From FEN-1350 sp964386005 (GTDB lineage Bacteria; Planctomycetota; Phycisphaerae; Sedimentisphaerales; Anaerohalosphaeraceae), in contig CAYLSB010000009.1 in NCBI GenBank assembly GCA_964386005.1, forward strand, positions 37,549 through 101,548: 64,000 bases of DNA. The letters run 5' to 3'. Positions 44,716 through 54,532 of the stretch are shown piece by piece. A program made the translations under genes and the position numbers. Below the pieces are notes generated by a model. The model ran no database searches. It was not told where the DNA came from and worked only from the letters and a program-made list of their open reading frames with translations. How positions within the stretch are numbered: position 1 is the first letter of the stretch; the number at the start of each line of letters is the position of its first letter.

Positions 44716-45381
44716 TTATTCCTCCATGATTTCCACGTCATGCGGCAGGTTTTCAAGAGGGCAGCCCTGGCAATGCGGCCGGGTCTTGCAGAATTCCTTG
44801 CCAAGCCGGACGAACAGGGCATGAAACTCGTTATACAAAGCCACATCCCGCGGCAGACTCGCCTCCAGGAGATCCCGAACCTGCTCGTATTCGACGGGCG
44901 GTTCGAGAAACCGATGTCGACCGAGTATCCGGCACGTATAGGCATCCACCACGAAGACCGGCTTGCCGAAGGCGTATAACAAAATCGAGTCGGCCGTTTC
45001 GGGTCCGATCCCGTTGATCGCCAGCAGTTGTTCCCGCAAGCCGGATTCATGCTGCTCTTCAAGCACGGATAAATCTCCCCGATATGTTTCGAAAAGCCAG
45101 TCCATAAAATTTTTCAACCGCCTCGCCTTGATGTTGTAGTACCCTGCCGGGCGAATCAGCTCGGCCAGTTCATCTTGCGAAAGATGATGGATCGCATCGA
45201 TCGACAAGCGTTCGGTCCGCTTGAGATTAACGATGGCCTTTTCGACGTTGGTCCAGTTGGTGTTCTGCGTCAGGATCGCCCCGACGATAATCTCCAGCGT
45301 CGTCTCCCCCGGCCACCAATGCTGCGGCCCGAACCGTTCCAGCAGCCGCCGATAGATTTCCATCAAACCATTGTCATTCAT
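44716..45381 (-). CDS. EndoIII-related HhH-GPD DNA glycosylase (COG2231-like)
   Basis: A 221-residue protein of the endonuclease III superfamily: IIVGAILTQNTNWTNVEKAI, helix-hairpin-helix LLAINGIGPETADSILLYAFG, and the catalytic Asp in VVDAYTCRIL. The lysine of bifunctional EndoIII is Glu here (GPETAD), which suggests a monofunctional base-excision enzyme like HP0602/MagIII. The iron-sulfur loop keeps three cysteines (CKTRPHCQGC) but lacks the fourth. It starts 20 bases after the TPR gene's stop. Confidence 0.8.
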   Translation of the reverse strand: MNDNGLMEIYRRLLERFGPQHWWPGETTLEIIVGAILTQNTNWTNVEKAIVNLKRTERLSIDAIHHLSQDELAELIRPAGYYNIKARRLKNFMDWLFETYRGDLSVLEEQHESGLREQLLAINGIGPETADSILLYAFGKPVFVVDAYTCRILGRHRFLEPPVEYEQVRDLLEASLPRDVALYNEFHALFVRLGKEFCKTRPHCQGCPLENLPHDVEIMEE

Positions 45382-45400
45382 TGCCTGAACCGTCAAACTA

Positions 45401-47091
45401 TTACTGATCTTGGGTCTTAACACCCATTTCCTTCAAACGTGCAACGACCTCCTCGCGACTTAATCCCATCTGTTCGAGCAATCGGCCGTAATTGTTGATC
45501 GCGTCATTCAAATGCGGATGCGGATGCCCCGTCTGTCGGGTGAACTGCAGGAATATCTCCAAATGCCGTTTCATCAGCGGCTCGGCCTCGGCCAGACGGT
45601 TCGTCGCCAGATATATCGCCGCTAGGTTGTTCAGATCTCTGCCGATATTGGGATGATCCTTGCCGTAGGATTGCTCATCGATGACAAGCGCTCGCTTCAT
45701 CAGCGGCTCGGCCTCGGCCAGACGGTTCGTCGCCAGATATATCGCCGCCAGGTTGTTCAGATCTCTGCCGATATTGGGATGATCCTTGCTGTAGGATTGC
45801 TCATCGATGGCAAGCGCTCGCTTCATCAGCGGCTCGGCCTCGGCCAGACGGTTGGTCGCCTGATACAACGCCGCCAGGTTGTTCAGGTCTCTGGCGACTT
45901 TCGGATGGTCCTTGCCGAAGGATTGTTCATCGATCCCCAGCGCCCGTTTCATCAGCGGCTCGGCCTCGGCCAGACGGTTGGTCGCCTGATACAACGCCGC
46001 CANNNNNNNNNNNNNNNNNNNNNNNNNNNNNNNNNNNNNNNNNNNNNNNNNNNNNNNNNNNNNNNNNNNNNNNNNNNNNNNNNNNNNNNNNNNNNNNNNN
46101 NNTTCATCAGCGGCTCGGCCTCGGCCAGACGGTTGGTCGCCTGATACAACGCCGCCAGGTTGTTCAGGCGTATGGCGACGTTCGGATGCTCTTGGCCGTA
46201 TGCCTTTTCAAAAATCTCAATCACCCGTTTCATCAGCGGCTCTGCCTCGGCCAGACGGTTGGTCGCCTGATACAACGCCGCCAGGTTGTTCAGGCGTATG
46301 GCGACGTTCGGATGGTCCTTGCCGAAGGATTGTTCATCGATGGCCAGCGCCCGTTTCATCAGCGGCTCGGCCTTGTCATAATCCGCGTTGGTATAATAAA
46401 TCTCGGCGGCGGCGTCCAATAAACGCCGTTCTCGCTGAAGATCTCTTTGCGACTCGGGCAATCGATGGTACTCTTCGAGCATTTCCTCGATTTCATGAAT
46501 ACGACGTTGTCTGTCGGCAAAAGGTAAACCCGCCACCCCGTCCAATCCCAGCGACTGAAGGATCCTTTCCCCCTCGATCCGTTCCTCCGGCGCCGCCGAA
46601 AACAGGTAGATCCCCGATCGAACGGAACAGAAATCCGGCGCCCCACGGGCAATGGCGTTCAAATGATGATCGGATAACCATAAGACCATGGCCCCGCGGA
46701 AAAGCTGTGCAAAATCATTCCGGGCAATATTAAGGTTTTTGACGAATCCGGAATTCTCGCCTTCGGTCCCCGCCGGCAGCCAGGTTTCCAACCCATAGAC
46801 CATAAAGACATCCGGCCGTACCCCTTCCCGGTCCGACAACCTTGATTGCACAGTGGTATAAAGATTGTCTTCGGAACCATCCAGACATAATTCCTCCACC
46901 TTCCGCCCGGCCATGTTCGTTCGCAATCGGCTGATCAGATCCTTACGCAATGAATTGGAGTTACAAATGGCCAACAGCAGGACAAACTCTTCGGCGTATT
47001 GAATGGCCCGAACGAGAGCATTCAAACTGTCTTCGTTCTCCATCCCGGAAAGAGGGATGCGTTGTCTGGATACCTTATTGTTTCTTGGCAT
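45401..47091 (-). CDS. TPR protein with N-terminal NTPase-like domain (interrupted by assembly gap)
   Basis: Reads MPRNNKVSRQRIPL at 47091. An N-terminal domain (about residues 20-190; LLAICNSNSLRKDLI, VFMVYGLETWLP, GAMVLWLSDHHLNAI, APDFCSVRSGIYLF) resembles a degenerate STAND-like fold seen in similar TPR proteins. At least seven 42-residue kinesin-light-chain-type TPRs follow (EAEPLMKRALAIDEQSFGKDHPN, in shortened form). The 100-base N-run at 46003-46102 splits the frame; the two sides join only if the true gap is not 100. Overlaps the ATPase gene by 17 bases. Confidence 0.72.
45571..46381. repeat. 126-base tandem repeats inside the TPR gene
   Basis: Units starting TCATCAGCGGCTCGGCCTCG occur at 45571, 45697, 45823, 45949, 46104, 46230 and 46356. 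Spacing is exactly 126 except across the N-run. Units are nearly identical at the base level, showing recent copying. Confidence 0.85.
46003..46102. other. Assembly gap (100 Ns)
   Basis: Exactly 100 Ns inside the tandem TPR units, a placeholder length rather than a measured one. Confidence 0.98.
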
Positions 47092-48526
47092 GAGTCTTCT
47101 TGACGGTCTTACCCTTCTTGGCGTGTGCCTTCTTGCCGGTTTTACCCTGTATTTCCTCGACCGCTCGGAGGAACATCGGCATTTGTCGTACCAATGGATG
47201 AACCCCGTACCAGGGTATCGCCGATTGAATCGGATCGTCGCTCCGGTCGCCGTTTCGATATTCCAGGATAATCAACTGTTGAAGCATCGCCTTAATGTCG
47301 TCATCGCCTGAATCAATCCGCTGGTGAGGGGACAGTTCAAGCTCGGCCAGTTTATCCCAATAGGATTCGCGCATCCGGCTGTAAAGGTCCACGGTCTGGG
47401 CGATAGATTTTATCGCCGCCGGCAAATCGATCGGGGGTGTTTGGGTCCATGTGATCGCACTGCGGATAAAAATCATCAATTGGCGGGTATGCCCGCCGCA
47501 GCTCTTGATCAGATATTTCAGCGCCTCGTCCGTAATCAGTTCATTCAGCGGAATTGTCCCGGCTCGTTTGGACAAAATCGACTTGAGGATTTCGGCTCCC
47601 TCGGGATATGGCTTATGGGCAGGGGAGCGTTCCTCGATTTTGATCATCGGTAACACAAACGGCCGGCTCCCATACAGCGTCGCCAATTCCTGCCCGTCAT
47701 GGATGACCAGGGTCAACGGAACTGTGTACACCACATGGGCTCCAAGCCCCGTCAGTTGCGAAGCCCCGTCGATGAAAAACTGGCGATGCGATTGATAGCC
47801 CTCGGTCAATCCTTTAATTCGATCGATCTTTTCTAAATTGTCGAGAATGAGAACAAAATCTTTATAATCCGCCTTCCCCTGTCGTTTCAATTCGTTCAGT
47901 TTTCCCCGGGCGATTTCAAACTGATGTTTGATCTCTTCCTTCAAGGATGAAATATCCCGCCCCAGCGCCTCCCGAACGATCTGTCGATTGGCCGGATCGG
48001 ACTTGAGTAGATGAACCTTGGCCGTAACCTTGGCGAAAGGAATCGAGGCTTCGATGTCTGCTTCGTCCGGAACCTGGATATCGCTGAAAAAAAGATCCTT
48101 CAGGAAATCTTTCGACTTGACCAGTCGCCGCCACAGAAACTTGTCCTGCAGTACGATCCCAATGGTCTCCATCTCTTTGGCGGCACGGGCGAGAATTGAA
48201 AGCAGAACATCCGTTGGTGTAACATCGTAACTGTCGATAAATTCTTTCGCGTCAAGAATAATCGGGAAATATCGTTGCTTGGAAATAGCCGGGTCGGGAC
48301 GCCTGAGCTGATCCGAAAGATGTTGAAGTTCCGATGACTTCCCACAACCGATATGGCCCGTAAAAAGAAAGGTCAGAAAATCACCCTCGATATTTTGAAG
48401 ATCGCGCAGAAATTGTATGGTTAAATCGTGACTTCCGCGAACGGCATCGGCGTCAACATAGTACTCCCTTGTTGCCGCCTTCAGTGGATCGCATGCATTA
48501 TAGAACGACTTTAGGATATCGGCCAT
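47075..48526 (-). CDS. AAA/STAND-type P-loop ATPase
   Basis: A 483-residue soluble ATPase. FLFTGHIGCGKSSELQHL is the Walker A, near residue 57; FVLILDNLEKI is the Walker B with an Asp-Asn variant, and a sensor-like TVPLTLVIHDGQ and GGHTRQLMIFIR follow. The C-terminus (ending near YGVHPLVRQMPMF) looks like a winged helix, then comes a lysine-rich tail (KKAHAKKGKTVKKTHAKK). GGAGG precedes the ATG at 48526. It overlaps the TPR gene by 17 bases. ATPases of this kind pair with TPR proteins in other genomes as far as I recall; no function is established. Confidence 0.75.
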   Translation of the reverse strand: MADILKSFYNACDPLKAATREYYVDADAVRGSHDLTIQFLRDLQNIEGDFLTFLFTGHIGCGKSSELQHLSDQLRRPDPAISKQRYFPIILDAKEFIDSYDVTPTDVLLSILARAAKEMETIGIVLQDKFLWRRLVKSKDFLKDLFFSDIQVPDEADIEASIPFAKVTAKVHLLKSDPANRQIVREALGRDISSLKEEIKHQFEIARGKLNELKRQGKADYKDFVLILDNLEKIDRIKGLTEGYQSHRQFFIDGASQLTGLGAHVVYTVPLTLVIHDGQELATLYGSRPFVLPMIKIEERSPAHKPYPEGAEILKSILSKRAGTIPLNELITDEALKYLIKSCGGHTRQLMIFIRSAITWTQTPPIDLPAAIKSIAQTVDLYSRMRESYWDKLAELELSPHQRIDSGDDDIKAMLQQLIILEYRNGDRSDDPIQSAIPWYGVHPLVRQMPMFLRAVEEIQGKTGKKAHAKKGKTVKKTHAKKQ

Positions 48527-48814
48527 CGTTTCAGACCTCCGTCATTTCAATTTCAGCTCGATATAGACCAGTGGCTCATTATAACCGAGATTGGATTATG
48601 TGGGAATATTTCCTTCAACAAGTCCATCCCAAAATTATGCTGCTCTTTCCCGGGATGAAGTTTCCGAGAACATTTCATTCATTCCATCCATATCCGTCAT
48701 TATATCTCCCATTTCAAGGATCAGCCATTAATTCTTCGCCACTCCAATCCAATATCCTTCCCGCAGCTCACATTCGAACTGTCCGGGATTTCCGGAGAGT
48801 TGGGGCAATTGCCA

Positions 48815-48837
48815 GTTATCCGGAAATTCCGGATAAC
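48815..48837. promoter_or_regulatory. 23-base perfect palindrome, candidate operator
   Basis: Arms GTTATCCGGAA and TTCCGGATAAC match perfectly around one central base, 289 bases upstream of the ATPase start and 203 upstream of the CPBP protease gene. It is the only clear structure in the gene-free 48527-49039. Confidence 0.4.
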
Positions 48838-49039
48838 TGCATCCGGTCCATCCTCTGCACATTCGGACTCAACGGAGCGAGTCATTTCATAACAGATATC
48901 GAATAGGCCAAGTAATTGAGCCGCATTCGGCTGGAGTTTTCGCTTTACAATTGTCGCCGCGGGTCGTACTGTAGAGCGCGATGGATCGTCGCGCCCGACA
49001 TCCTCGATCGCGGACGGAATCAAAATCGAAACGTCGGAC

Positions 49040-49969
49040 ATGGCTCAGCGAAGAAAAAATAAACCGAAACGAAATCGCAGTCAATTGATATCCTTCATGC
49101 CGGGCTCGTACCTGGATCGCACCGGACGACCCATCTACGCGCTGGCGTACCTGGCCGCCTTCATCCTCTTCTACGAGATCGGCATCCTGTTCATCAATCC
49201 CGAAGCCCTGCAGCGTTCGCTGACGCTGCTCAAGGGCCGCGTGGTCACCTTCCTGTGGATTCAGGGCATTCTGGAGTTCCTCGGTTTCGCCCGGCACCTG
49301 ACCTGGATCGCGACGCCGCTGGTGGTGGTCGTCATTTTGCTCGCCCTTCAGTTCACCTCGCGAACCTCATGGAAAGTCCGCCTGAAGGATTTTATCCCGA
49401 TGACGGTGGAATGCACCGCCATGGCGGTTCCGCTGGTGGTGCTGAGCTTGGCGCTCAACTCGCGCCCCGCCGAGACGAATCCCCCGTCGGCCCGGGCCGC
49501 ATCCCAACAATGTATATCTACTGAATCTGCATTATCGGCATCCGCTTCGTCGGTTCCGTCCGTTCCCTCCGCCGCGGCGCCGCGGGGCGACGACGCCTTG
49601 TTGACCGATATCGTCACCGCCATCGGCGCCGGCATCTACGAGGAACTGGTCTTTCGCCTGGCCCTGATCACCCTTCTGATGATGCTTTTTCAGGATCTGC
49701 TCAACTGGGAGAAATCCCAGGCCATCGTTTTTTCCATCGTAATCTCGGCGATCCTGTTCAGTCTCCATCACCACCTTCTCTTCATCGACGGCCGGTTCCA
49801 GCGCGGCGAGCCCTTTCTGTTTATCCCCATCCTCTTCCGCACCCTGGCCGGCATGTACTTCGCCGTCGTCTATGCCGTCCGCGGCTTCGGAATCGCCGCC
49901 GGTACACACGCTTTTTACGATATCATCGCCGCAGTCCTCAAGGCCTACATCCTGACCGGATCGAATTAA
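49040..49969 (+). CDS. CPBP-family intramembrane metalloprotease
   Basis: A 309-residue membrane protein with about six hydrophobic segments. The active-site motifs are the paired glutamates in GAGIYEELVFRLAL, the histidine in ILFSLHHHLL, and GTHAFYD near the end, as in CAAX protease/bacteriocin-processing enzymes. A serine/alanine-rich, low-complexity loop (residues about 150-190, SASASSVPSVPSAAAP) between segments is unusual. No bacteriocin gene lies beside it, and the substrate is unknown. Confidence 0.85.
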   Translation: MAQRRKNKPKRNRSQLISFMPGSYLDRTGRPIYALAYLAAFILFYEIGILFINPEALQRSLTLLKGRVVTFLWIQGILEFLGFARHLTWIATPLVVVVILLALQFTSRTSWKVRLKDFIPMTVECTAMAVPLVVLSLALNSRPAETNPPSARAASQQCISTESALSASASSVPSVPSAAAPRGDDALLTDIVTAIGAGIYEELVFRLALITLLMMLFQDLLNWEKSQAIVFSIVISAILFSLHHHLLFIDGRFQRGEPFLFIPILFRTLAGMYFAVVYAVRGFGIAAGTHAFYDIIAAVLKAYILTGSN

Positions 49970-50084
49970 AAATCCGCATTTTCAGCAAAAATATTTTCGT
50001 GCCGTTACTCGTTATCTCAGGGTCATTTGCAATATTTTCGTCCGATAACGGCCCCCGGCCCCCATATCAATATTGATAAAGCCC

Positions 50085-50114
50085 TTGATTTTGACCCCCT
50101 TTTTGGTGTATAAT
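50085..50114 (+). promoter_or_regulatory. Putative sigma70 promoter
   Basis: TTGATT (50085-50090), an 18-base gap, and a perfect TATAAT (50109-50114), 45 bases before the start at 50159. Confidence 0.5.
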
Positions 50115-50158
50115 TCTTTTGTGGATTCGAGATGTTTTTAACCTTGTGAAAGGCGGTT

Positions 50159-50707
50159 ATGGAAGCACCGAATACGAATGTTGCCATAAGCGAATTGATG
50201 TTTTCCCTCTACCAGCGCCCGTTGCATCCGGAGCTGTTCGATATCTATGCCCGCCGTCACGTCAAGACCGAAAAATACGAAACCACCATCTGGGCCACCG
50301 GCTGCTCGCACGTCGTCCAGGTCTGCTCGCAGGACCTCTGGCTGACCGAGCTGATCAGCATGCCCACCCAGATGCTCCCCAAGCGCGGCCTTATCGAACG
50401 CTTCCAGTTCCGCGGCCAGCGCAGCCACAAGTGCACGCTCAGCCGGGGCCTTAGCTACATGACCGATTTCCAGGTCGAAAAGATGAGCCCCAATCTCTAC
50501 CGCAAGAGCCACATGGACCTCGAACGCTTCGCCCACAACCGCGGCATGTTCGTCCGCTTTCCCAAACAGGCCGTCGGCGGGCTCGAACCGTTCAGCTATA
50601 TCGACTTCGAAGCGCGAAAGGACGAATTGCACCTGCACGCCTTCCACGCCTTCCCGGATCAGGTCACCATCATCAAGACCCAGTCCCTCGTCGATTTCCA
50701 TTCCTGA
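50159..50707 (+). CDS. DUF2617-like hypothetical protein
   Basis: A 182-residue soluble protein with LMFSLYQRPLHPELFDIYARR near the start, then a W-A-T-G segment and a strongly charged centre (CTLSRGLSYMTDFQVEKMSPNLYRKSHMDLE, given by its pattern). It resembles DUF2617 proteins as I remember them; there is no assigned function. No signal peptide or membrane segment. It stands alone with its own promoter. Confidence 0.6.
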   Translation: MEAPNTNVAISELMFSLYQRPLHPELFDIYARRHVKTEKYETTIWATGCSHVVQVCSQDLWLTELISMPTQMLPKRGLIERFQFRGQRSHKCTLSRGLSYMTDFQVEKMSPNLYRKSHMDLERFAHNRGMFVRFPKQAVGGLEPFSYIDFEARKDELHLHAFHAFPDQVTIIKTQSLVDFHS

Positions 50708-50783
50708 TCAGCGTATGATCCTGTTGCATTTCTTCGTGTCTTCATGACTCGGCGGTGAATCTGTCTCGTCGCCCATTCATGGA

Positions 50784-50870
50784 GGGGGAAAAGGTGTCGG
50801 ACACCTTGGAGGTAAATCTATCCGTTAATTGAAAGCTTTCGTGGAGGGTGTCTGACACCTTTTTCTCCCT
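50784..50870. repeat. Inverted pair of GGTGTC hairpins with A/T ends
   Basis: GGGGGAAAAGGTGTCGGACA (50784-50803) faces GGGTGTCTGACACCTTTTTC (near 50846-50866), about 40 bases apart. It is an inverted copy pair of the GTCAGACC-type elements and could end transcription of the upstream gene. Confidence 0.6.
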
Positions 50871-50871
50871 C

Positions 50872-50900
50872 TTGATTTTCCGTTGGTTCAACGCTACACT
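50872..50900 (+). promoter_or_regulatory. Putative sigma70 promoter of the zinc-ribbon gene
   Basis: TTGATT (50872-50877) and TACACT (50895-50900) are 17 bases apart, before the start at 50938. Confidence 0.4.
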
Positions 50901-50937
50901 ATTCCCGTAAACCGAAATCGAATGCAAGGGATCTCGT

Positions 50938-51147
50938 ATGCCAATCTTTGAATACAAATGCCAGGGCTGCGGCAAGATCAGCGACTTTCTCGAAAAGGCC
51001 GACTCCACCGTCAACCATACGTGCCCCTATTGCGGCGGCGCCAAGATGACCAAACAGCTTTCCAGCTTCGCCGTCGGCAGGGCGGGCTGCTCCGACAGCA
51101 AAACCTGCGGCGGCTGCGGAAACTTCTCCTGCCCGCACTCGGAATAA
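50938..51147 (+). CDS. FmdB-family zinc-ribbon protein
   Basis: A 69-residue protein of the FmdB regulatory type: MPIFEYKCQGCGKISDFL with a CxxC, a second CPYC 24 residues on, and a C-terminal cysteine-rich tail (CSDSKTCGGCGNFSC). The four-cysteine zinc ribbon is complete. FmdB was named as a putative regulator of formamidase; the role of most family members is unknown. Confidence 0.82.
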   Translation: MPIFEYKCQGCGKISDFLEKADSTVNHTCPYCGGAKMTKQLSSFAVGRAGCSDSKTCGGCGNFSCPHSE

Positions 51148-51195
51148 AATCGTCGGACGGGTTATTTTCACCATCAAGACACAAAGGCGCAACGA

Positions 51196-51492
51196 ATGAC
51201 ATTCCAAGAAATTCGAACTACGATCGCATCCAATCGAAATGCCATTCGACGGTTTGGCGTGCAAAAAATCGGTTTCTTTGGTTCGTTCGTTCGCGGCGAG
51301 CAGAACGACGATTCGGATATTGATCTTCTCGTAATTTTTGAGCCGGGAAAAAAATCCATCGACAACCTGATGGACCTCTACGAGTTCGTTCAGCAGTTGT
51401 TCCATCGCAAGATCGACCTTCTGACCCCGGAAGGCATCAGCCCCTACCTCCGACCATACATCGAAAAGGAAACGGTGTATGAAGTACTATAA
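51196..51492 (+). CDS. mntA: MNT-type nucleotidyltransferase, antitoxin of HEPN/MNT pair
   Basis: A 98-residue minimal nucleotidyltransferase with GSFVRGEQNDDSDIDLLVIF, the GSxxRG...SDxDL catalytic pattern. In type VII toxin-antitoxin systems such proteins block the HEPN toxin by adding AMP groups to it. It overlaps the next gene by 14 bases. Repeat-like text (accatcaagacacaaagg, 51170-51187) lies just upstream. Confidence 0.88.
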   Translation: MTFQEIRTTIASNRNAIRRFGVQKIGFFGSFVRGEQNDDSDIDLLVIFEPGKKSIDNLMDLYEFVQQLFHRKIDLLTPEGISPYLRPYIEKETVYEVL

Positions 51493-51823
51493 GGAATATC
51501 TCCGTCATATCCGGGATGAAATCGAATTTTTATTTCAGCGGGTAAGCGAAAAATCTTTCGACCAGTTTCTTGCCGATGAAGCTCTCAAGCGGGCTTTTGT
51601 ACGGAGTTTTGAAATTATTGGAGAAGCGACCAAACAAATTCCGGAGTCGATTCGACAACAATATCCTCATGTTCCATGGAAACGAATCGCCGGGACCCGG
51701 GATGTACTGATTCATCATTACTATCAGGTGGATTATGAATTGTTGTGGCAGACAATCCAGGAAAAATTGCCCGTCCTTCAGGAGACCGTCTGTCAAATCC
51801 TGCTGACAAATGATGATGTGTAA
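51479..51823 (+). CDS. hepT: HEPN toxin of HEPN/MNT pair
   Basis: A 114-residue all-helical HEPN protein. RDVLIHHYYQVDYELLW carries the RNase motif R-x4-H and the tyrosine that is the usual AMPylation site. It has the family's typical length. The gene starts inside the antitoxin gene, so the pair is co-translated. The cell would be protected while the antitoxin keeps the toxin modified. Confidence 0.88.
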   Translation: MKYYKEYLRHIRDEIEFLFQRVSEKSFDQFLADEALKRAFVRSFEIIGEATKQIPESIRQQYPHVPWKRIAGTRDVLIHHYYQVDYELLWQTIQEKLPVLQETVCQILLTNDDV

Positions 51824-51837
51824 ACCGGAGTAAATTT

Positions 51838-52539
51838 ATGCCGAAACAAGGGTCTTCCGGATTTTTGTTCCCTGACTTGGTTAAAGACGATACGATAACC
51901 GAATCCAAGCCGCCTAAGCCATCCTCAAAAAAACAGCCGCCGCCCATTGGCAACACCGGCCCGGCCATTTTCTACCGTGGTCGTTGGCCGGTCTATAAAG
52001 AAACTCTCAGCCGCATCGGACCGATCTATTATTACGTTTTCCCCAACACCCGGCGGATCATCCTCCGCATCGATCGGGAAGGGTGCGTCCGTGTTTCGAT
52101 CCCTCCCGACCAATCCATCGCCGTCGCCAAACAATTCCTCCGCTCCAAAAAAGAATGGATCCTCCAGAACCTCGCCTTCGGCCAAAAATTCAAGCCGAGC
52201 ACCGCCCCACCCGAAATTCCCGGCGAAACCCTCCAACAGGCCTGCCAGCGGATCGCCGAGCGCCTCAAGGATCTGGCCGCCCGGCACGGGCTGACCTTTT
52301 CGGCCGTCAAATTCCGCCGCCAGAAAACCCGATGGGGAAGCTGCAACACCTGCAACGCCCTCAGTCTCAACATCAGCATCGCACTACTCCCCAGCGACTT
52401 GGCCGATTACATCCTCCTGCACGAACTCGTCCATACCCGCTTCAAAGATCACGGCAAGGCCTTCTGGACGGAACTGGTCCGCCTGATGCCCGACGCCCGC
52501 GACCGTGCCAAGCGGCTCCGCAAACACAAACCCGCCTGA
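51838..52539 (+). CDS. YgjP-like (DUF45/M48-type) metal-dependent hydrolase
   Basis: A 233-residue protein with the metalloprotease site HELVHTRFKDHGKAFW (H-E-L-x-H plus a downstream His), and before it RRQKTRWGSCNTCNALSLN, typical of the YgjP/WLM-type DUF45 family. The first 40 residues are polar and proline-rich. It starts 14 bases after the HEPN toxin, possibly co-transcribed, though in other genomes this family commonly sits in restriction-modification operons. The substrate is not known. Confidence 0.85.
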   Translation: MPKQGSSGFLFPDLVKDDTITESKPPKPSSKKQPPPIGNTGPAIFYRGRWPVYKETLSRIGPIYYYVFPNTRRIILRIDREGCVRVSIPPDQSIAVAKQFLRSKKEWILQNLAFGQKFKPSTAPPEIPGETLQQACQRIAERLKDLAARHGLTFSAVKFRRQKTRWGSCNTCNALSLNISIALLPSDLADYILLHELVHTRFKDHGKAFWTELVRLMPDARDRAKRLRKHKPA

Positions 52540-52574
52540 AGGAATGCGCCGGATGATTGGATGTCTCCCGTGTC

Positions 52575-52672
52575 ATACCGGCACAGGCCGGTATCCAGAC
52601 GAAACGCTTTCAAAAAAGGGATCGAACCCTTTAATGCGGTTGAGGGTTTGACCCCTTTTTTACTTGAGGGAA
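52575..52672. repeat. ATACC-N-GGTAT palindrome followed by an A/T-tailed hairpin
   Basis: ATACCGGCACAGGCCGGTAT (52575-52594), then AAAAAAGGGATCGAACCCTT and its partner AGGGTTTGACCCCTTTTTT (52612-52662). These fill the gene-free gap 52540-52862 together with AT-rich low-complexity text (52680-52710, 52810-52846). Confidence 0.65.
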
Positions 52673-52862
52673 TTAGAAATTTTCGATTTTCAATTTTCCA
52701 TTTTCCATTATGATAATGCCGTGACGGGGTCGCTTGCGAAATGGCGACAGGGCCGAAGCGTGCCGGGTGGAGTCGGGTTGTTTCCGAATCCCGTGCCAAA
52801 TCGAAAATAGTAACAATAGTAAATAGACAATAGTCAATATACAATGGGTGAAGGAGTTTGCC

Positions 52863-54053
<1,191 letters not shown>

Positions 54054-54061
54054 TAATAGGT

Positions 54062-54142
54062 GTAGGGGCGGCCCCCCGTGGCCGCCCTATTGGATTGACG
54101 TGCTCCAATGGGTGGCAGCCACCGAACGAAGTGAGGTGGATG
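54062..54142. repeat. GTAG-headed hairpin variant plus GGTGGCAG element
   Basis: GTAGGGGCGGCCCCCCGTGG followed by CCGCCCT (54062-54087), then GGGTGGCAGCCACCGAACG to GAGGTGGATG (54111-54142). They lie immediately after the carboxynorspermidine dehydrogenase gene. Confidence 0.65.
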
Positions 54143-54187
54143 TCTTCGTATTGGTTGAACCTTGACAGGTTCAAAGGAAAAACAGCG

Positions 54188-54373
54188 ATGCGAAATTTAC
54201 AAATTGCGATGCGATATCTTCAGATTATCGGCTTCATCGGCGGCCTGGCCGCCTTCTTCGGCGCGGCGTACTATACAGGTTCCCAGAGAGGCGAAACCCT
54301 ATGGAAAACCGGCATGGCCTTCATGCTGTCCGACATCACCCTCATCCTCCTGTGGCCGACGGGGAAAAAGTAA
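54188..54373 (+). CDS. Small membrane protein of unknown function
   Basis: A 61-residue protein with two hydrophobic segments (IIGFIGGLAAFFGAAYYTG and MAFMLSDITLILLW) and a short polar loop. AAAGGA is 10 bases before the ATG. No family recognised. It could be a translated artefact, but the codon pattern and hydrophobicity look real. Confidence 0.5.
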   Translation: MRNLQIAMRYLQIIGFIGGLAAFFGAAYYTGSQRGETLWKTGMAFMLSDITLILLWPTGKK

Positions 54374-54456
54374 GAGTTTTGTTGCTCAATGTTCAGAAAG
54401 AGAGGTTTGAAATACCGTTTTGATACAATCCTGCTTTCAAGTAAGAGTATTTTTTC

Positions 54457-54486
54457 TTGAATTAGACCATCGAATTCCGATATAAT
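54457..54486 (+). promoter_or_regulatory. Putative sigma70 promoter of the PIN toxin operon
   Basis: TTGAAT (54457-54462) and a perfect TATAAT (54481-54486) are 18 bases apart, 46 bases before the start at 54533. Confidence 0.6.
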
Positions 54487-54532
54487 ACGTAGTAATGACG
54501 ATGGATAATTGGAATCAGGACGAGAGGTTTCT

